Shown: positions 35,501 to 43,274 of the stretch, in pieces
How positions within the stretch are numbered: position 1 is the stretch's first letter
How the letters are laid out: each line of letters begins with the position of its first letter
Assembly: GCA_965199805.1 (NCBI GenBank)
Contig: CBDATO010000003.1
Span: 1,550,001-1,614,000 of the forward strand
Source: DATAZK01 sp965199805
GTDB taxonomy: Bacteria; Actinomycetota; Actinomycetes; Frankiales; Frankiaceae
Length of the DNA stretch: 64,000 bases
Reading direction: 5' to 3'
Position numbers and translations under genes: made by a program
The notes under the pieces: model-generated
The model's database searches: none
What the model saw: only the letters and a program-made list of their open reading frames with translations
Told to the model about the DNA's origin: nothing

Positions 35501-36350
35501 GCTCACCAGACGCCCAGTGCGAGTAGGCGTTGCCGTTCAGCCCGTCCGTCCCGGTCGAGAAGCTGCAGGCGCCGGTGGCGGCGGTGCAGGCCGAGACGGT
35601 CTGGCCGACCAGGGGTCCCGCGTACCACTTCCACAGCCGGGCGTAGCCACCGGTGTTGGAGTACGACCGGGCGCCGAACCAGACGTTGGTCGCGCCCTGG
35701 ATCTTGCTCCCGACGAAGTTGTTGACCGCGTCGTTCGGGATGGTGGCGATGTAGCCCTGCAGCCCGCCGTACGTCTTGCTCGACGCTGCCGTCGCGGCGG
35801 CCGACCACGTGATGTTGGTCGAGGGCACGTACTCGTAGAAGTGCTGGTTCGGCGCCGAGTAGGTGAGGTTCTGTTGCTGCGTGAAGGCGTTCACGGTGAT
35901 GTGCGCGGTCTTGCCGCTGTTGGCGCCCGACACCAGCTGGAGAGACGCCAAGTCGGTGTTGATGTCGACCTGGTTGCCGGTGAACGAGATCGTCGCCCCG
36001 GAGTACGCCGTGTAGCCGTACGCGAGCGTCAGTCCCGTCGTCGTCGGCAGCGTCAGCGAGCCGACGTCGGTGGCGATCGTCACCTGCAGCGTGTCGCCGC
36101 TCTGGGCGTTGGCGAAGGCGTAGCCGGCCAGCGTCGTGGTCGTGTTCGAGCCGACCGTCGTCACCGAGGTCCCGGTCACCGACAGGGACGGCACCGCACT
36201 GGCCGCCGGTGCGAGCACCAGTCCACCCGACACCATGGCTGCCGCGACGACCGTCGCCGGCCCCGCTCGGCGCCAGCGGCGCCTGCCGGTCGGTGGTCCC
36301 GCAGTCGGGTCGTCAGTCTCGCCACGGGGGGCGATCGTCGAATCGGTCAC
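32532..36350 (-). CDS. Giant secreted protein with C-type lectin-like and ten FN3 domains
   Basis: A 1272-residue exported protein. Signal peptide (AGPATVVAAAMVSGGLVLAPAASA), an N-terminal beta domain (about 50-160), a C-type-lectin-like domain (about 165-325: NITWSAAATAASSKTYGG ... AYSHWASGEPNNAGSTENSAV ... GNWNDLADSS), then ten fibronectin type III modules to the C-terminus, most carrying versions of VTGLTNGTAYTFTV and APTDVTAV. There is no LPxTG, WxL or transmembrane anchor, so it is released or held non-covalently. Likely roles are glycan binding and adhesion. Flanked by unrelated genes, with its own terminator. Confidence 0.9.
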   Translation of the reverse strand: MTDSTIAPRGETDDPTAGPPTGRRRWRRAGPATVVAAAMVSGGLVLAPAASAVPSLSVTGTSVTTVGSNTTTTLAGYAFANAQSGDTLQVTIATDVGSLTLPTTTGLTLAYGYTAYSGATISFTGNQVDINTDLASLQLVSGANSGKTAHITVNAFTQQQNLTYSAPNQHFYEYVPSTNITWSAAATAASSKTYGGLQGYIATIPNDAVNNFVGSKIQGATNVWFGARSYSNTGGYARLWKWYAGPLVGQTVSACTAATGACSFSTGTDGLNGNAYSHWASGEPNNAGSTENSAVTNWSGSIGNWNDLADSSSNISGYLVEYGDLATGYTVAPAGTASVSNSITITGPPSAPVGPTASLSGTTATVSWTAPTNSGYGTVSGYTVTASPGGATCTPNPATATGCQIGGLTKGTPYTFAVTATNEFGTGAAATTAAVTPRSVPGAPTATVSGHGNGSLQLSIIPPVDNGGATITRYQASTDGGTTWNTLTTSGTSPLTASISGLVNGTSYPVIVRASNSQGDGAASAAVNGTPSTAASAPTGVTVTPGDSEASVAFTPPASDGGEPITGYTVTANPGGLTATCVGSPCVVTGLTNGTAYTFTVKANNANGASTSSATSNSVVPALVPDAPTDVTAVFGDTEATVSFTAPAFDGGSTITGYTVTSAPGGLTAFCAMSPCTVTGLANGTPYTFTAVATNPIGNSVASAASAAVTPAGVPNAPTDVDATRAAGSAVVTFTAPVNSHGAPVTSYTVTSAPDGITQVCTASPCTVTGLSNGTAYTFTVQATNAAGDSVASAPSSAVTPATVPGAPTGVTAVAGSGQAEVAFAVPSDDGGSAITSYTVVSSPGGITAVCTSSPCVVSGLTNGTSYTFGVYATNGVGASANSTSSAALTPASAPGTPSGVTVARNGASATISWLAPNNGGAPVTGYAVSVSPGGATCTPDPATATSCVVTGLNPIGDYTASVTATNVAGTGTGGTAAIVAATAPSAPSTLTAAPTTDGEGVVLSWTAPTDSNGSAVSSYTVVSSPAGLSCTPSPATATTCTISPIPYGVDYTFSVLAGNVVGASTPATASFNRLGVPTVPVAPEYTPTRTGFGIFFHKPLSDRGSAILGYRVSLNGGATWQDLTYRGPVTGPYTASVSGLNPDSAYTVRLQAYNAIGLGEANRPPAIVRTLPLAVPSVSIGLEVTPAKGSLKLFWHKPLDEGGTPITGYRVSLDGGSTWQPPLKVYGPASGPYTATVAGLVPGRSYAVRIQAWNAVGYGGAPRVPVVVAPN

Positions 36351-36491
36351 GAGACGGGAAGTCGGCCGAATGAACGACGGCGTGAGCCGTGTCCGCGGGT
36401 GCCACCCGCTCGGGTGAAATGTCCGTAACGGTGTTTCGGCGAGTCGATTTCCGCCTCGATTGCCGATGGCGGACTGCGGTCGACGCCGGGG

Positions 36492-37700
36492 TCAGGTCCA
36501 GTACAGGATGCGGACCGCCGGCAGCCGCCGGTCGAGCTGCTCGGTGAACCAGGCGCGAAGCTCGGCCATGGTGTCCTTGTCGTACACGTACTTCATGGCG
36601 CCGAACTTGCCGTACTTGCGGGAGCGGACGTCCTCGTCCATCTCAAGCTTGGTGCGGGGATACCAGCCGAGCAGGATCTCCTTGCTGCCGGGGGTGAAGC
36701 GGTGGGTGATCAGCTCGGCGGTCAGGTCGAGATCCGGCACCCCGGCCACAGCGGCGGCGACCGCGTCGAGCAGTGCGCCGTAGTGCTCCCGCCAGTCGGC
36801 CACCGGCATGAGCGGCGCTAGCGTCAGACCCACCGGGTAGCCGGCCAGGGCGAGGGTGCGCAGGCCGCCGAGCCGGTCGGCGACCCTGCTGGTCCCGCCC
36901 TCGAAGCGGGTCGACACCATTTCGCAGTTGACGCTGAACCGCACCCGGGTACGCCCGGCGTGCGGCAGGGCGACGAAGCCCGCGACGTCGTCGTACTTCG
37001 TGGTCCACCGCAGCTGGACGGGCGCGTCCCACTGCCCGAAGTACTCGACCGCCCGCGTCCAGCTGCCGGTCAGGTGCTCGACGGCAAGCGGGTCGGTGTA
37101 GCAGGAGGCCTCGAAGGTCGTGCCCTCATGGGCGCGCCGCACCGATCGGCTCGTCACGGTGCCCCGGCCCGCGTACTCCGGGAGGCCGGCGAGGATGTCG
37201 TCGAGGTCGGCGTAGACCCGCGTCACGGGCGGGCCCGTGAGCGAACCGGCGAGGTAGCAGTACTGGCAGTGCGCCGGACACCCTTCCGCGAGATCCACGC
37301 GCCAGTCCGCACTCGGAGAGATCGGCTGGAGCCTGCGCCGCGACGGCGGGCTGACCACGATCGCCATCGTCGACTTGGCGCGGGCGTAGGTCTCGCGGTC
37401 AGTGGCCCCGCGTACGCCGGTCAACCGGTTGCCCGCCAGGCGCTCGACCTCGAGGCCGGCCGCGGCGACCCGCTCGAGGATGCGGGCACTGTGCGCATGG
37501 TCCAACGCGGCCGGCGTGATCACCACGCGCTTCGGCATCCAGCGATGGGCCGGCCGCGGCGGCGGAGCCAGGGCGTCCAGGTCGTGAGTGCGCACCTGTT
37601 CGCCGCTGGCGTCATGGGAGGCGGTCAGCGACTCCGGGGCGAGCGGACGGCCGAGGTCGATGACCTCGGCCGGATCCGCCGCGTCATGGCCGTTGCTCAC
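36492..37700 (-). CDS. Spore-photoproduct-lyase-like radical SAM protein
   Basis: A 402-residue radical SAM protein. The cluster motif is C-x3-C-x2-C in GCPAHCQYCYLAGSL near residues 146-153, and MPKRVVITPAALDHAHSARILERVAAAG matches the SplB N-terminus. True spore photoproduct lyases repair UV lesions in endospores; actinobacterial homologues occur in organisms without endospores, so the substrate is uncertain. No endospore gene is nearby. GTG start; the preceding RBS is weak. Confidence 0.88.
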   Translation of the reverse strand: MSNGHDAADPAEVIDLGRPLAPESLTASHDASGEQVRTHDLDALAPPPRPAHRWMPKRVVITPAALDHAHSARILERVAAAGLEVERLAGNRLTGVRGATDRETYARAKSTMAIVVSPPSRRRLQPISPSADWRVDLAEGCPAHCQYCYLAGSLTGPPVTRVYADLDDILAGLPEYAGRGTVTSRSVRRAHEGTTFEASCYTDPLAVEHLTGSWTRAVEYFGQWDAPVQLRWTTKYDDVAGFVALPHAGRTRVRFSVNCEMVSTRFEGGTSRVADRLGGLRTLALAGYPVGLTLAPLMPVADWREHYGALLDAVAAAVAGVPDLDLTAELITHRFTPGSKEILLGWYPRTKLEMDEDVRSRKYGKFGAMKYVYDKDTMAELRAWFTEQLDRRLPAVRILYWT

Positions 37701-37711
37701 CGTGGGTCGGC

Positions 37712-37993
37712 TCAGGTGTGAGCAGACGCGCGCCGGCTGCCGGTCCGCTCCCAGATGAGCAGCGCGATCACGGCGCCGATGACGGAGCCGATGATGCCGG
37801 ACGGCTGGAAGAACCCGTCCTGCGAGTCCTTGTGGAAGATCAGGTAGCCGATGAAGCCACCGATGAACGAGCCGACGATCCCGAGCACGATCGTGGCCAG
37901 GATGGACATGTGTTGCTTGCCGGGGACGAGCAAGCGGGCGAGCGCTCCGGCGATGAGGCCGATGATGATGAGGCTGACGATGAGACCGAGCAT
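37712..37993 (-). CDS. GlsB/YeaQ/YmgE-family stress membrane protein (copy 1)
   Basis: A 93-residue protein with three predicted helices in the transglycosylase-associated (GlsB/YeaQ/YmgE) pattern: LGLIVSLIIIGLIAGALARLLVPG, ILATIVLGIVGSFIGGFIGY and SGIIGSVIGAVIALLIWERTG. Members are small membrane proteins induced by envelope stress. A close paralogue is encoded at 43275-43553, and the Asp23 cluster lies between them. GAAAGGAA precedes the ATG. Confidence 0.92.
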   Translation of the reverse strand: MLGLIVSLIIIGLIAGALARLLVPGKQHMSILATIVLGIVGSFIGGFIGYLIFHKDSQDGFFQPSGIIGSVIGAVIALLIWERTGSRRASAHT

Positions 37994-38026
37994 TGGGGGG
38001 TTCCTTTCAGAGCGGGCTGACGGAGG

Positions 38027-38611
38027 TCAGCTCGCGCGGGCGACGGTTTTGTCGTTGACCGTGAGGTTCACCTGAACCGGGAAGTCGGGTTCCTCGAGCG
38101 CGTCGCGGACGTGCTGGACGGCTTCGGACTCGATCCGGTGCAGGACCTCCGGGAGTTTGGTGCGCCGGCTGGCCGATACCTCGAGGATCAGCGTCGCGGC
38201 CTGCGCCTCGCCGATCACCCGGGCCCGGGCGTCGGTGACGCCGCGGTAGGTGGACAGCTCGTGGGTGACCGCCTGCGTGAGCGCAGACGTGCGGAGCCGG
38301 GTGCGGCCCACGGTCGCCGGCTCGTTCGCCGACGTGATCGCGATGTCACCGGTGCGGTCGTTGCTGAAGAGCAGGCGCAGCAGCCAGAGCAGCGTGAGGA
38401 GCAGCAGGACGAACACCGCCGCCGCGATGGCCGGCCACAGCCACTCCCCGTGATCGCTGAAGTAACGCGACACCCGGTTGTCGAGCAGCCGCCGGTGCTG
38501 GAAGGAGGAGCCGAAGACGCCGGCCGCGGCGAGCAGACCACCGACCCCCAGGAGCAGGGCGATGGCACCCACGACGGTGAGGACGACGCGGTTGGTGCGG
38601 TCGGCGTGCAT
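38027..38611 (-). CDS. AmaP-like alkaline-shock membrane anchor protein
   Basis: A 194-residue protein with two N-terminal transmembrane hairpin helices (VVLTVVGAIALLLGVGGLLAAAGVF and AIAAAVFVLLLLTLLWLLRLLF) and a ~110-residue soluble domain with Asp23-like alternation (GVTDARARVIGEAQAATLILEVSAS). AmaP anchors Asp23 to the membrane in Staphylococcus aureus, and the neighbours are Asp23 proteins. Start overlaps the stop of the preceding gene (TGATG). Confidence 0.8.
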   Translation of the reverse strand: MHADRTNRVVLTVVGAIALLLGVGGLLAAAGVFGSSFQHRRLLDNRVSRYFSDHGEWLWPAIAAAVFVLLLLTLLWLLRLLFSNDRTGDIAITSANEPATVGRTRLRTSALTQAVTHELSTYRGVTDARARVIGEAQAATLILEVSASRRTKLPEVLHRIESEAVQHVRDALEEPDFPVQVNLTVNDKTVARAS

Positions 38612-39156
38612 CAGCTGTCCGCTCCCTTCGGCTGCGACACCGAGACCGCGACGCGGCGCGGCGTGGTGAGCTTGAGCTGTGAGACCAGCCGGTCGGCGGC
38701 CTCCTGCACGGCCGGCTCGACGCCTGCCGTGGCGTCCGGGGTACGCGCCGAGGTGCTGGCGTCGATGCTAATCCGGCGCCGGCCTACGTGGACCCGGCTG
38801 CCGGTGACGCCTTCCACGTCGGCGACCGCCCCGCCCATGGCGTTGCGCAGACCCTTGCGGGTCACGGCGGCGTCGGTGGCCGGGTGCTCGGTGGTGAGCT
38901 CGAAACGGTTCGGACGCCGCCGCCTCAGCTGAGGCAGGAGCAGCAGAAGACCAGCGAGGGCGACGATGCCGCATGCGATCTCGACGCTGGTCGCCTGCCA
39001 GGTGTTGCGCTGGCCCCACCGGAACATGGCGTGCCAGTCGAAGATGGCCGGCCCGCGGTTGACGTTGGCGGCGATGACCTCGACGACGAAGATGACCCCG
39101 ATGACCAGGATGGCCAGCGAGAGCACCAGGGCGAGGAGCCGGTTCACGATGCGCAT
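38611..39156 (-). CDS. DUF6286-type membrane protein of the Asp23 cluster
   Basis: A 181-residue protein with two transmembrane helices (LLALVLSLAILVIGVIFVVEVIAA and IACGIVALAGLLLLLP) joined by a short loop containing NRGPAIFDWHAMFRWGQRNTW, and a soluble domain ending in a beta-rich segment (GRRRISIDASTS). This arrangement is typical of a conserved partner of actinobacterial Asp23 genes. Its specific role is unknown. GGAGCCCC precedes the ATG. Confidence 0.75.
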   Translation of the reverse strand: MRIVNRLLALVLSLAILVIGVIFVVEVIAANVNRGPAIFDWHAMFRWGQRNTWQATSVEIACGIVALAGLLLLLPQLRRRRPNRFELTTEHPATDAAVTRKGLRNAMGGAVADVEGVTGSRVHVGRRRISIDASTSARTPDATAGVEPAVQEAADRLVSQLKLTTPRRVAVSVSQPKGADS

Positions 39157-39164
39157 AGGGGCTC

Positions 39165-39617
39165 CTACTCGACCCGGGCCGTCGGGGTCTCGGTGACTAG
39201 GTCGACGATCTCGACGTTGATCTCCCGGACCTCGAGCCCGACGAGCTCGGTGAGACGGCTGCGCAACTGCTGCCGCACCCGGTCGGTGACCTGACCCACC
39301 GGGGCGGGCCAGCGCACGGAGAGGCCGACGTCGAGGAACACCTGTGACCCCTCGACCTCGGCACTGACGTTCGGCAACCGGTCGAGACCGGCTGCGCCGA
39401 TACCCATCCGTCCCGCACCCGGCACCTGGCGGCCGAGGACGCGCGCCGACGGTCCGCCGGCGTCCGGCACCTCGCCGGCGGCACGAGCGGCGATCTTCTC
39501 GACGACGCGGTTGCTGACGTCGATACGGCCGAGCTCGTTGGCCCCGAGGTGCGCCGGCGTCCGGTCAGCCGCGTCGGTGGAGTCCGGGGCCGGGGCCTCG
39601 GTCTGTGTCGTACTCAC
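39165..39617 (-). CDS. Asp23/Gls24-family envelope stress protein (1)
   Basis: A 150-residue cytosolic protein with the Asp23/Gls24 core: GRIDVSNRVVEKIAARAAGEVPD, then VFLDVGLSVRWPAPVGQVTDRVRQQLRSRLTELVGLEVREINVEIVDL. These proteins polymerise at the membrane and protect against envelope stress. GTG start overlaps the stop of the upstream small membrane protein (GTGA). Confidence 0.9.
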   Translation of the reverse strand: MSTTQTEAPAPDSTDAADRTPAHLGANELGRIDVSNRVVEKIAARAAGEVPDAGGPSARVLGRQVPGAGRMGIGAAGLDRLPNVSAEVEGSQVFLDVGLSVRWPAPVGQVTDRVRQQLRSRLTELVGLEVREINVEIVDLVTETPTARVE

Positions 39618-39793
39618 TGGTTACGGCGGCCGGTCAGGAACGACGACAGGTCGACGTCGCCGTCGATGATCTTGGCTACGCCGAAGCCGAGGGCGGCGAA
39701 GAGCGCCACGATCAGCATGTCGCCGAAACTGCCGAAGACCACGGCGAAGCCGAGGGCCAGGCCGATGATCACCCCGAGGTTCACGCGGTTCAT
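39614..39793 (-). CDS. Small DUF2273-like membrane protein
   Basis: A 59-residue protein with two hydrophobic helices, MNRVNLGVIIGLALGFAVVF and LIVALFAALGFGVAKIIDG, then GDVDLSSFLTGRR. Small DUF2273-type proteins of this form accompany Asp23 and AmaP genes. ATG 39793 has AGGAGAA nearby and overlaps the upstream stop. Confidence 0.8.
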   Translation of the reverse strand: MNRVNLGVIIGLALGFAVVFGSFGDMLIVALFAALGFGVAKIIDGDVDLSSFLTGRRNQ

Positions 39794-40152
39794 GAGATTT
39801 CTCCTGTGTGCGGTGCGACGATCTCGGTGGGGTCGTAGCCGGCGGGGGCGGAAGCGTCGTCCGGCGTCGCGAGGTCCACGACGGTGACGTTCACCCGGCG
39901 TCCGCCGGTGACACCGGCGAGACGCCGCTGCAGGTCGCGGGCGACCTCGGTCACGGGCCGGTCCCACGAGACGGCGACCTCGATGTCGACCGCCGTGTCA
40001 CTGATCCGGATGCCGGCGAGGTGCCGACCGGGCAGGTAGGTGGTCATGGCGCCGGGCAGTCCGCTGCCCAGCCCGCTGACTCCCGGCGTGCTGGTGACGA
40101 TGCCGTGGACGGCGTCGACATCGACGCCGTCCACGGTCGTTCCGTCGCTCAT
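39790..40152 (-). CDS. Asp23-like protein (2), divergent
   Basis: A 120-residue protein with the Asp23-like strand-helix pattern (DIEVAVSWDRPVTEVARDLQRRLAGV, then RRVNVTVVDLATPDD) but lacking the usual N-terminal AAREVPGV-type segment. Placed between two other Asp23-cluster genes and overlapping both neighbours by one to four bases. Confidence 0.75.
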   Translation of the reverse strand: MSDGTTVDGVDVDAVHGIVTSTPGVSGLGSGLPGAMTTYLPGRHLAGIRISDTAVDIEVAVSWDRPVTEVARDLQRRLAGVTGGRRVNVTVVDLATPDDASAPAGYDPTEIVAPHTGEIS

Positions 40153-40625
40153 CAGGACACGCGTGAGGGCGCGTCGTCCTCGGAGTCCGGCAGCCGCACG
40201 TCGTCGACGGTCACGTTGACCTCGACGACCGACAGACCGGTCATGCGCTCGACGGACTGCTTGACGTTGCGCTGGATGCTGCGCCCGAGATCGGCGATGC
40301 TGACGCCGTAGTCGACGACGATGTCGAGGTCGATGGCTGCCTGCGACTCCCCCACCTCGACGCCGACGCCCTGCGACACGCTCGGGCCGGAGCTGCCGGG
40401 GATACGTCCGCGGATGGCGCCGAGTGCACGGCTGCCGCCGGTGCCCATAGCGGCCACGCCCGAGATCTCACGGCAGGCCATCCCGGCGATCTTCGACACG
40501 ACGCCCTCGGCGACGGTGATCTTGCCTTCGTCGGTGGTGAGCCGGCTGTTGGTCGACGCCAGCGCCGTGGAGCTGCTGGACGACGAGCCGGTGTCCTTGG
40601 TGGTCGAGGTCGCGGGGGTGGTCAT
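40152..40625 (-). CDS. Asp23/Gls24-family envelope stress protein (3)
   Basis: A 157-residue protein: a Ser/Thr-rich N-terminus, then the Asp23 core GKITVAEGVVSKIAGMACREISGV ... AIDLDIVVDYGVSIADLGRSIQRNVKQSVERMTGLSVVEVNVTVDDV. ATG 40625 is chosen because AAGGAG lies about 8 bases upstream. First of the tightly packed run transcribed toward the AmaP-like gene. Confidence 0.9.
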   Translation of the reverse strand: MTTPATSTTKDTGSSSSSSTALASTNSRLTTDEGKITVAEGVVSKIAGMACREISGVAAMGTGGSRALGAIRGRIPGSSGPSVSQGVGVEVGESQAAIDLDIVVDYGVSIADLGRSIQRNVKQSVERMTGLSVVEVNVTVDDVRLPDSEDDAPSRVS

Positions 40626-40685
40626 GGACGCTCCTTCACTGCTGGTGGTCCGAAGTGGCGAGGTGCGCACGACGGAAGGGGTGGA

Positions 40686-41075
40686 TCAGGTGCCGCGGTC
40701 GGTGGCGTCGACCTCGATGACCTCGCGGTCCAGGTCGGCCCGGAGCACCTGGGTGCCCCGGACGAGCTCGACCTGGAAGGTGACGCGCTCGTACGGCCAT
40801 GTGTCGAGTGAGACCACCGGCACCTCCTCGTGCAGCGTGATGACCAACGGAGGCCGGCCCGCGGGACCCGGCCGACTGTCGTCGGCCGGGACAGGATCCG
40901 CGATGGGCTCCTGCTCGATCACCAGCTCTTCGCGACGGATCGTCACCGGGACGAGAACGTACTCGGTCAAGATCCGTCGGCGCACACGTACCCGTTCGAC
41001 GGTCACCCACTCGTTGCCGACCCGAAGGCGTTGCTCGGAGCGGATGACCGACGACGCGTCGGGCTGCTCACTCAT
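40686..41075 (-). CDS. DUF2382-domain protein
   Basis: A 129-residue protein resembling the DUF2382 (YsnF/AvaK) domain: SEQRLRVGNEWVTVERVRVRRRILTEYVLVPVTIRREELVIEQEPI, a repeating beta pattern with alternating Val/Arg. These domains accompany PRC-barrel domains and stress proteins; function is unknown. The next gene upstream encodes the PRC-barrel version. Confidence 0.75.
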   Translation of the reverse strand: MSEQPDASSVIRSEQRLRVGNEWVTVERVRVRRRILTEYVLVPVTIRREELVIEQEPIADPVPADDSRPGPAGRPPLVITLHEEVPVVSLDTWPYERVTFQVELVRGTQVLRADLDREVIEVDATDRGT

Positions 41076-41123
41076 GCGCCGGCACGGGCTCGCTGCCCCG
41101 CGGCAATCGCGATTCGGCGACCG

Positions 41124-42014
41124 TCAGCGGACGTCACGGTCGACCGCGTCACCCGACGTGGTGTCGATCTGCTCCTTGCGCACGGTCTCGTCGACCGTCT
41201 CGTTCGTGGTGACGGTGTCGGTCTCGAGGCGCACCCGCTCGACCGGGACGGTCTCCTTGGCGACCACCGGACGCTCGGCGTGCAGGACGACCTCGTGCTC
41301 CTCCTCGCTGAGCTCGGGCCCGTCCAGTGCGGCGCCGACGTTGGCGTCGGTGATCGGCTCGCGCTCGACGCGGACCTCCTCGTGCGACACCGGCACGGTC
41401 TGGGTCACCTGCTCGCTCACGATGTACTTGCGGAGCCGGGCGCGGCCGGTCTCGACCTGCTCGGTGCCGACGTGCAGCCGCTCCTCGGAGCGCGTCATGG
41501 CGTCGTCCGTGGTGGGGCCGGAGGTGTCGTAGCCGGTGGTGCCGGAGGTCCCGGTCCCGGTGGTGCTGGTGCCGGAGGTCTCGGTGGTGCCGGTCGTCGT
41601 CCCGGTCGAGCTACGGACCTCGCTGCCGGTGCTGCCGACCGTCGACGCCGTGTCGAGCTCGGTGTCACGCGCGGAGCCGTCCGACGCGCCGCCGCCGTAC
41701 GACAGGCCGTAGTAGCGGTAGAGCTCGGCCTCGTCCTCGGCGGAGAGGTCGGCCTCGGGGTCGTGGTGCGGCGCGTCCTTGATCTGGGACTTGGGGAAGG
41801 GCACGCGGAGCTCGTCGCCTTCGAGACTGGCGGTCGCCAGCGGCACCAGCGTCTCGTTGCCGCCGAAGAATCCGGTCTTCACGGAGACCCACTCCGGCTG
41901 GTTACTCTGCGTGTCGAGGAAGACGGTGGTGATCTTGCCGACCTTGTCGCCGTCGTTGTCGAGGAGCTGGGTGCCCTCGAGGGTCTGCGGGTTGATCGCC
42001 TGCGGTGTGCTCAT
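41124..42014 (-). CDS. PRC-barrel and DUF2382 protein
   Basis: A 296-residue protein: PRC-barrel domain in residues ~5-110 (LEGTQLLDNDGDKVGKITTVFLD, GGNETLVPLATASLEGDELRVPF), a Ser/Thr/Gly-rich low-complexity linker of about 55 residues, then DUF2382 (SEERLHVGTEQVETGRARLRKYIVSEQ ... VPVERVRLETDTVT). Likely a cytosolic stress-associated protein. Its own leader contains a GAG-rich RBS before the ATG. Confidence 0.9.
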   Translation of the reverse strand: MSTPQAINPQTLEGTQLLDNDGDKVGKITTVFLDTQSNQPEWVSVKTGFFGGNETLVPLATASLEGDELRVPFPKSQIKDAPHHDPEADLSAEDEAELYRYYGLSYGGGASDGSARDTELDTASTVGSTGSEVRSSTGTTTGTTETSGTSTTGTGTSGTTGYDTSGPTTDDAMTRSEERLHVGTEQVETGRARLRKYIVSEQVTQTVPVSHEEVRVEREPITDANVGAALDGPELSEEEHEVVLHAERPVVAKETVPVERVRLETDTVTTNETVDETVRKEQIDTTSGDAVDRDVR

Positions 42015-42227
42015 GGGTATCTCCTAGAAAGCCGGCTGCACGGGGCTGCTCTCCTGGGCTGTTCGCTCTGAGGATTTCGAAACTTCCAATTCCGTAAGCA
42101 AATCCGGGGGCTGCCCGCGACGCGCGTGCTCGGCGACGGGCCACCCACAGGCGTCTTCGCGCCAGGCGTCAGCCATCGGCGATCGGGTAGATCCGCATTT
42201 CCATCCCCCGACGTGAAGTGAGAACCC

Positions 42228-42437
42228 ATGGAGATCGACAAGGCGAAGATCCTCGACCTGCTCCGGTCACAGGGCGATTCCGCCAAGGCCGACCAGGCCG
42301 ACTCCGAGCTTCCGGACAAGGTCGACACCGACCAGCACAAAAGCCTGCTCGAGAAATTCGGACTCAGCCCCCAGGAGCTGATCGCGAAGTTCATGGGTGG
42401 CGGCGGTGGTGGCCTCGGCGGTCTGCTCGGCCGCTGA
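42228..42437 (+). CDS. Small hypothetical protein with a glycine-rich tail
   Basis: A 69-residue charged, helical protein (KAKILDLLRSQGDSAKADQADSELPDKVDTDQH) ending in a poly-glycine tail (MGGGGGGLGGLLGR). I do not recognise it beyond a resemblance to small actinobacterial stress-island proteins. GAAGTGAG lies upstream, codon third positions are strongly G/C, and a strong terminator follows, all supporting a real gene. Divergent from the PRC-barrel gene. Confidence 0.7.
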   Translation: MEIDKAKILDLLRSQGDSAKADQADSELPDKVDTDQHKSLLEKFGLSPQELIAKFMGGGGGGLGGLLGR

Positions 42438-42444
42438 CGAGCGT

Positions 42445-42478
42445 CCGGCGGCCCGCTCCCTCGGAGCTGGGCCGCCGG
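42445..42478 (+). terminator. Rho-independent terminator
   Basis: CCGGCGGCCC / GGGCCGCCGG (10 bp) with an inner GCTCC/GGAGC stem, followed by TTCTT, directly after the small gly-tail gene. Confidence 0.8.
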
Positions 42479-42511
42479 TTCTTCGTCACTGAGAGTTATG
42501 CACCAATACGA

Positions 42512-43063
42512 TCAGCGGCCGATCAGCTTGGCAACGCCTGACGTCACCGCGGCCGGCCGCTGCTGCTCCCCCGCGAACGCGCTGACGACGACGAGGGCGC
42601 CGGTGAGCGCCGGGATGGCCCATTGCAGGGCGGTGAGCGTGCGCTGCGCCGAGGCGACCTCGGACGGCGTCGCCGCGTTGGGGGTCGTCCCGTCCGCGAC
42701 CGGAACGTCGGCATGGTCGGACACGGTCTTGCCGGCCGCGCGGGCCCACGCCGTGGCGCCGAGCGCTGCCGCGGTCAGGCCGGTCTTCACCAGCGACATC
42801 GTGGCCACGCCGGACTGGCCGGCGACGCGTCCCCGGTTGCCGTAGAGCTGTCCGACACTTCCCACCAGGTGCGCGCCGATCGCGACGGCGTTGACCGGGG
42901 TCCAGCGGTCCCACCCGGCGTTCGTCACCGCACCGGAGTCACGGGACGAGGACGCGGCACCCGCGGCGGCGTTGAGCGCCACCGCATTGGCCAGGGTCCC
43001 GCCGAACCAGGCCGCGAGGCCGGTGTCGTGCAGCGATCGGGAGACAATGTTCATCGAGCTCAT
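42512..43063 (-). CDS. Hypothetical membrane protein
   Basis: A 183-residue protein I cannot name. Weakly hydrophobic segments lie near 10-30, 62-80, 90-110 and 150-168 (QWAIPALTGALVVVSAFAG), consistent with a small multi-pass membrane protein. The N-terminus SRSLHDTGLAAWFGGTLANAVALN is distinctive. ATG 43063 is chosen because GAGGAG lies 8 bases upstream; the frame extends further but without a better start. Confidence 0.7.
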   Translation of the reverse strand: MSSMNIVSRSLHDTGLAAWFGGTLANAVALNAAAGAASSSRDSGAVTNAGWDRWTPVNAVAIGAHLVGSVGQLYGNRGRVAGQSGVATMSLVKTGLTAAALGATAWARAAGKTVSDHADVPVADGTTPNAATPSEVASAQRTLTALQWAIPALTGALVVVSAFAGEQQRPAAVTSGVAKLIGR

Positions 43064-43274
43064 GCTCACTCCTCGGAGATGGGGGCACCGGGACGTCGCG
43101 ACCCTGCCGCTGCCGCGGTACGCGGAGCAGGGAGGGTTCTCGGATCGACGGATCGCCGGCGGCGGGGAACAGAAGGACGCCGTAGCGGTCGTCCTCTCGT
43201 TCGCGCTGTGCCCCGTTGCGCCGACCACAATCAGCCCCGGCCGGCAGCAACAGGCAGCGAGTACCCCGCGCGGG

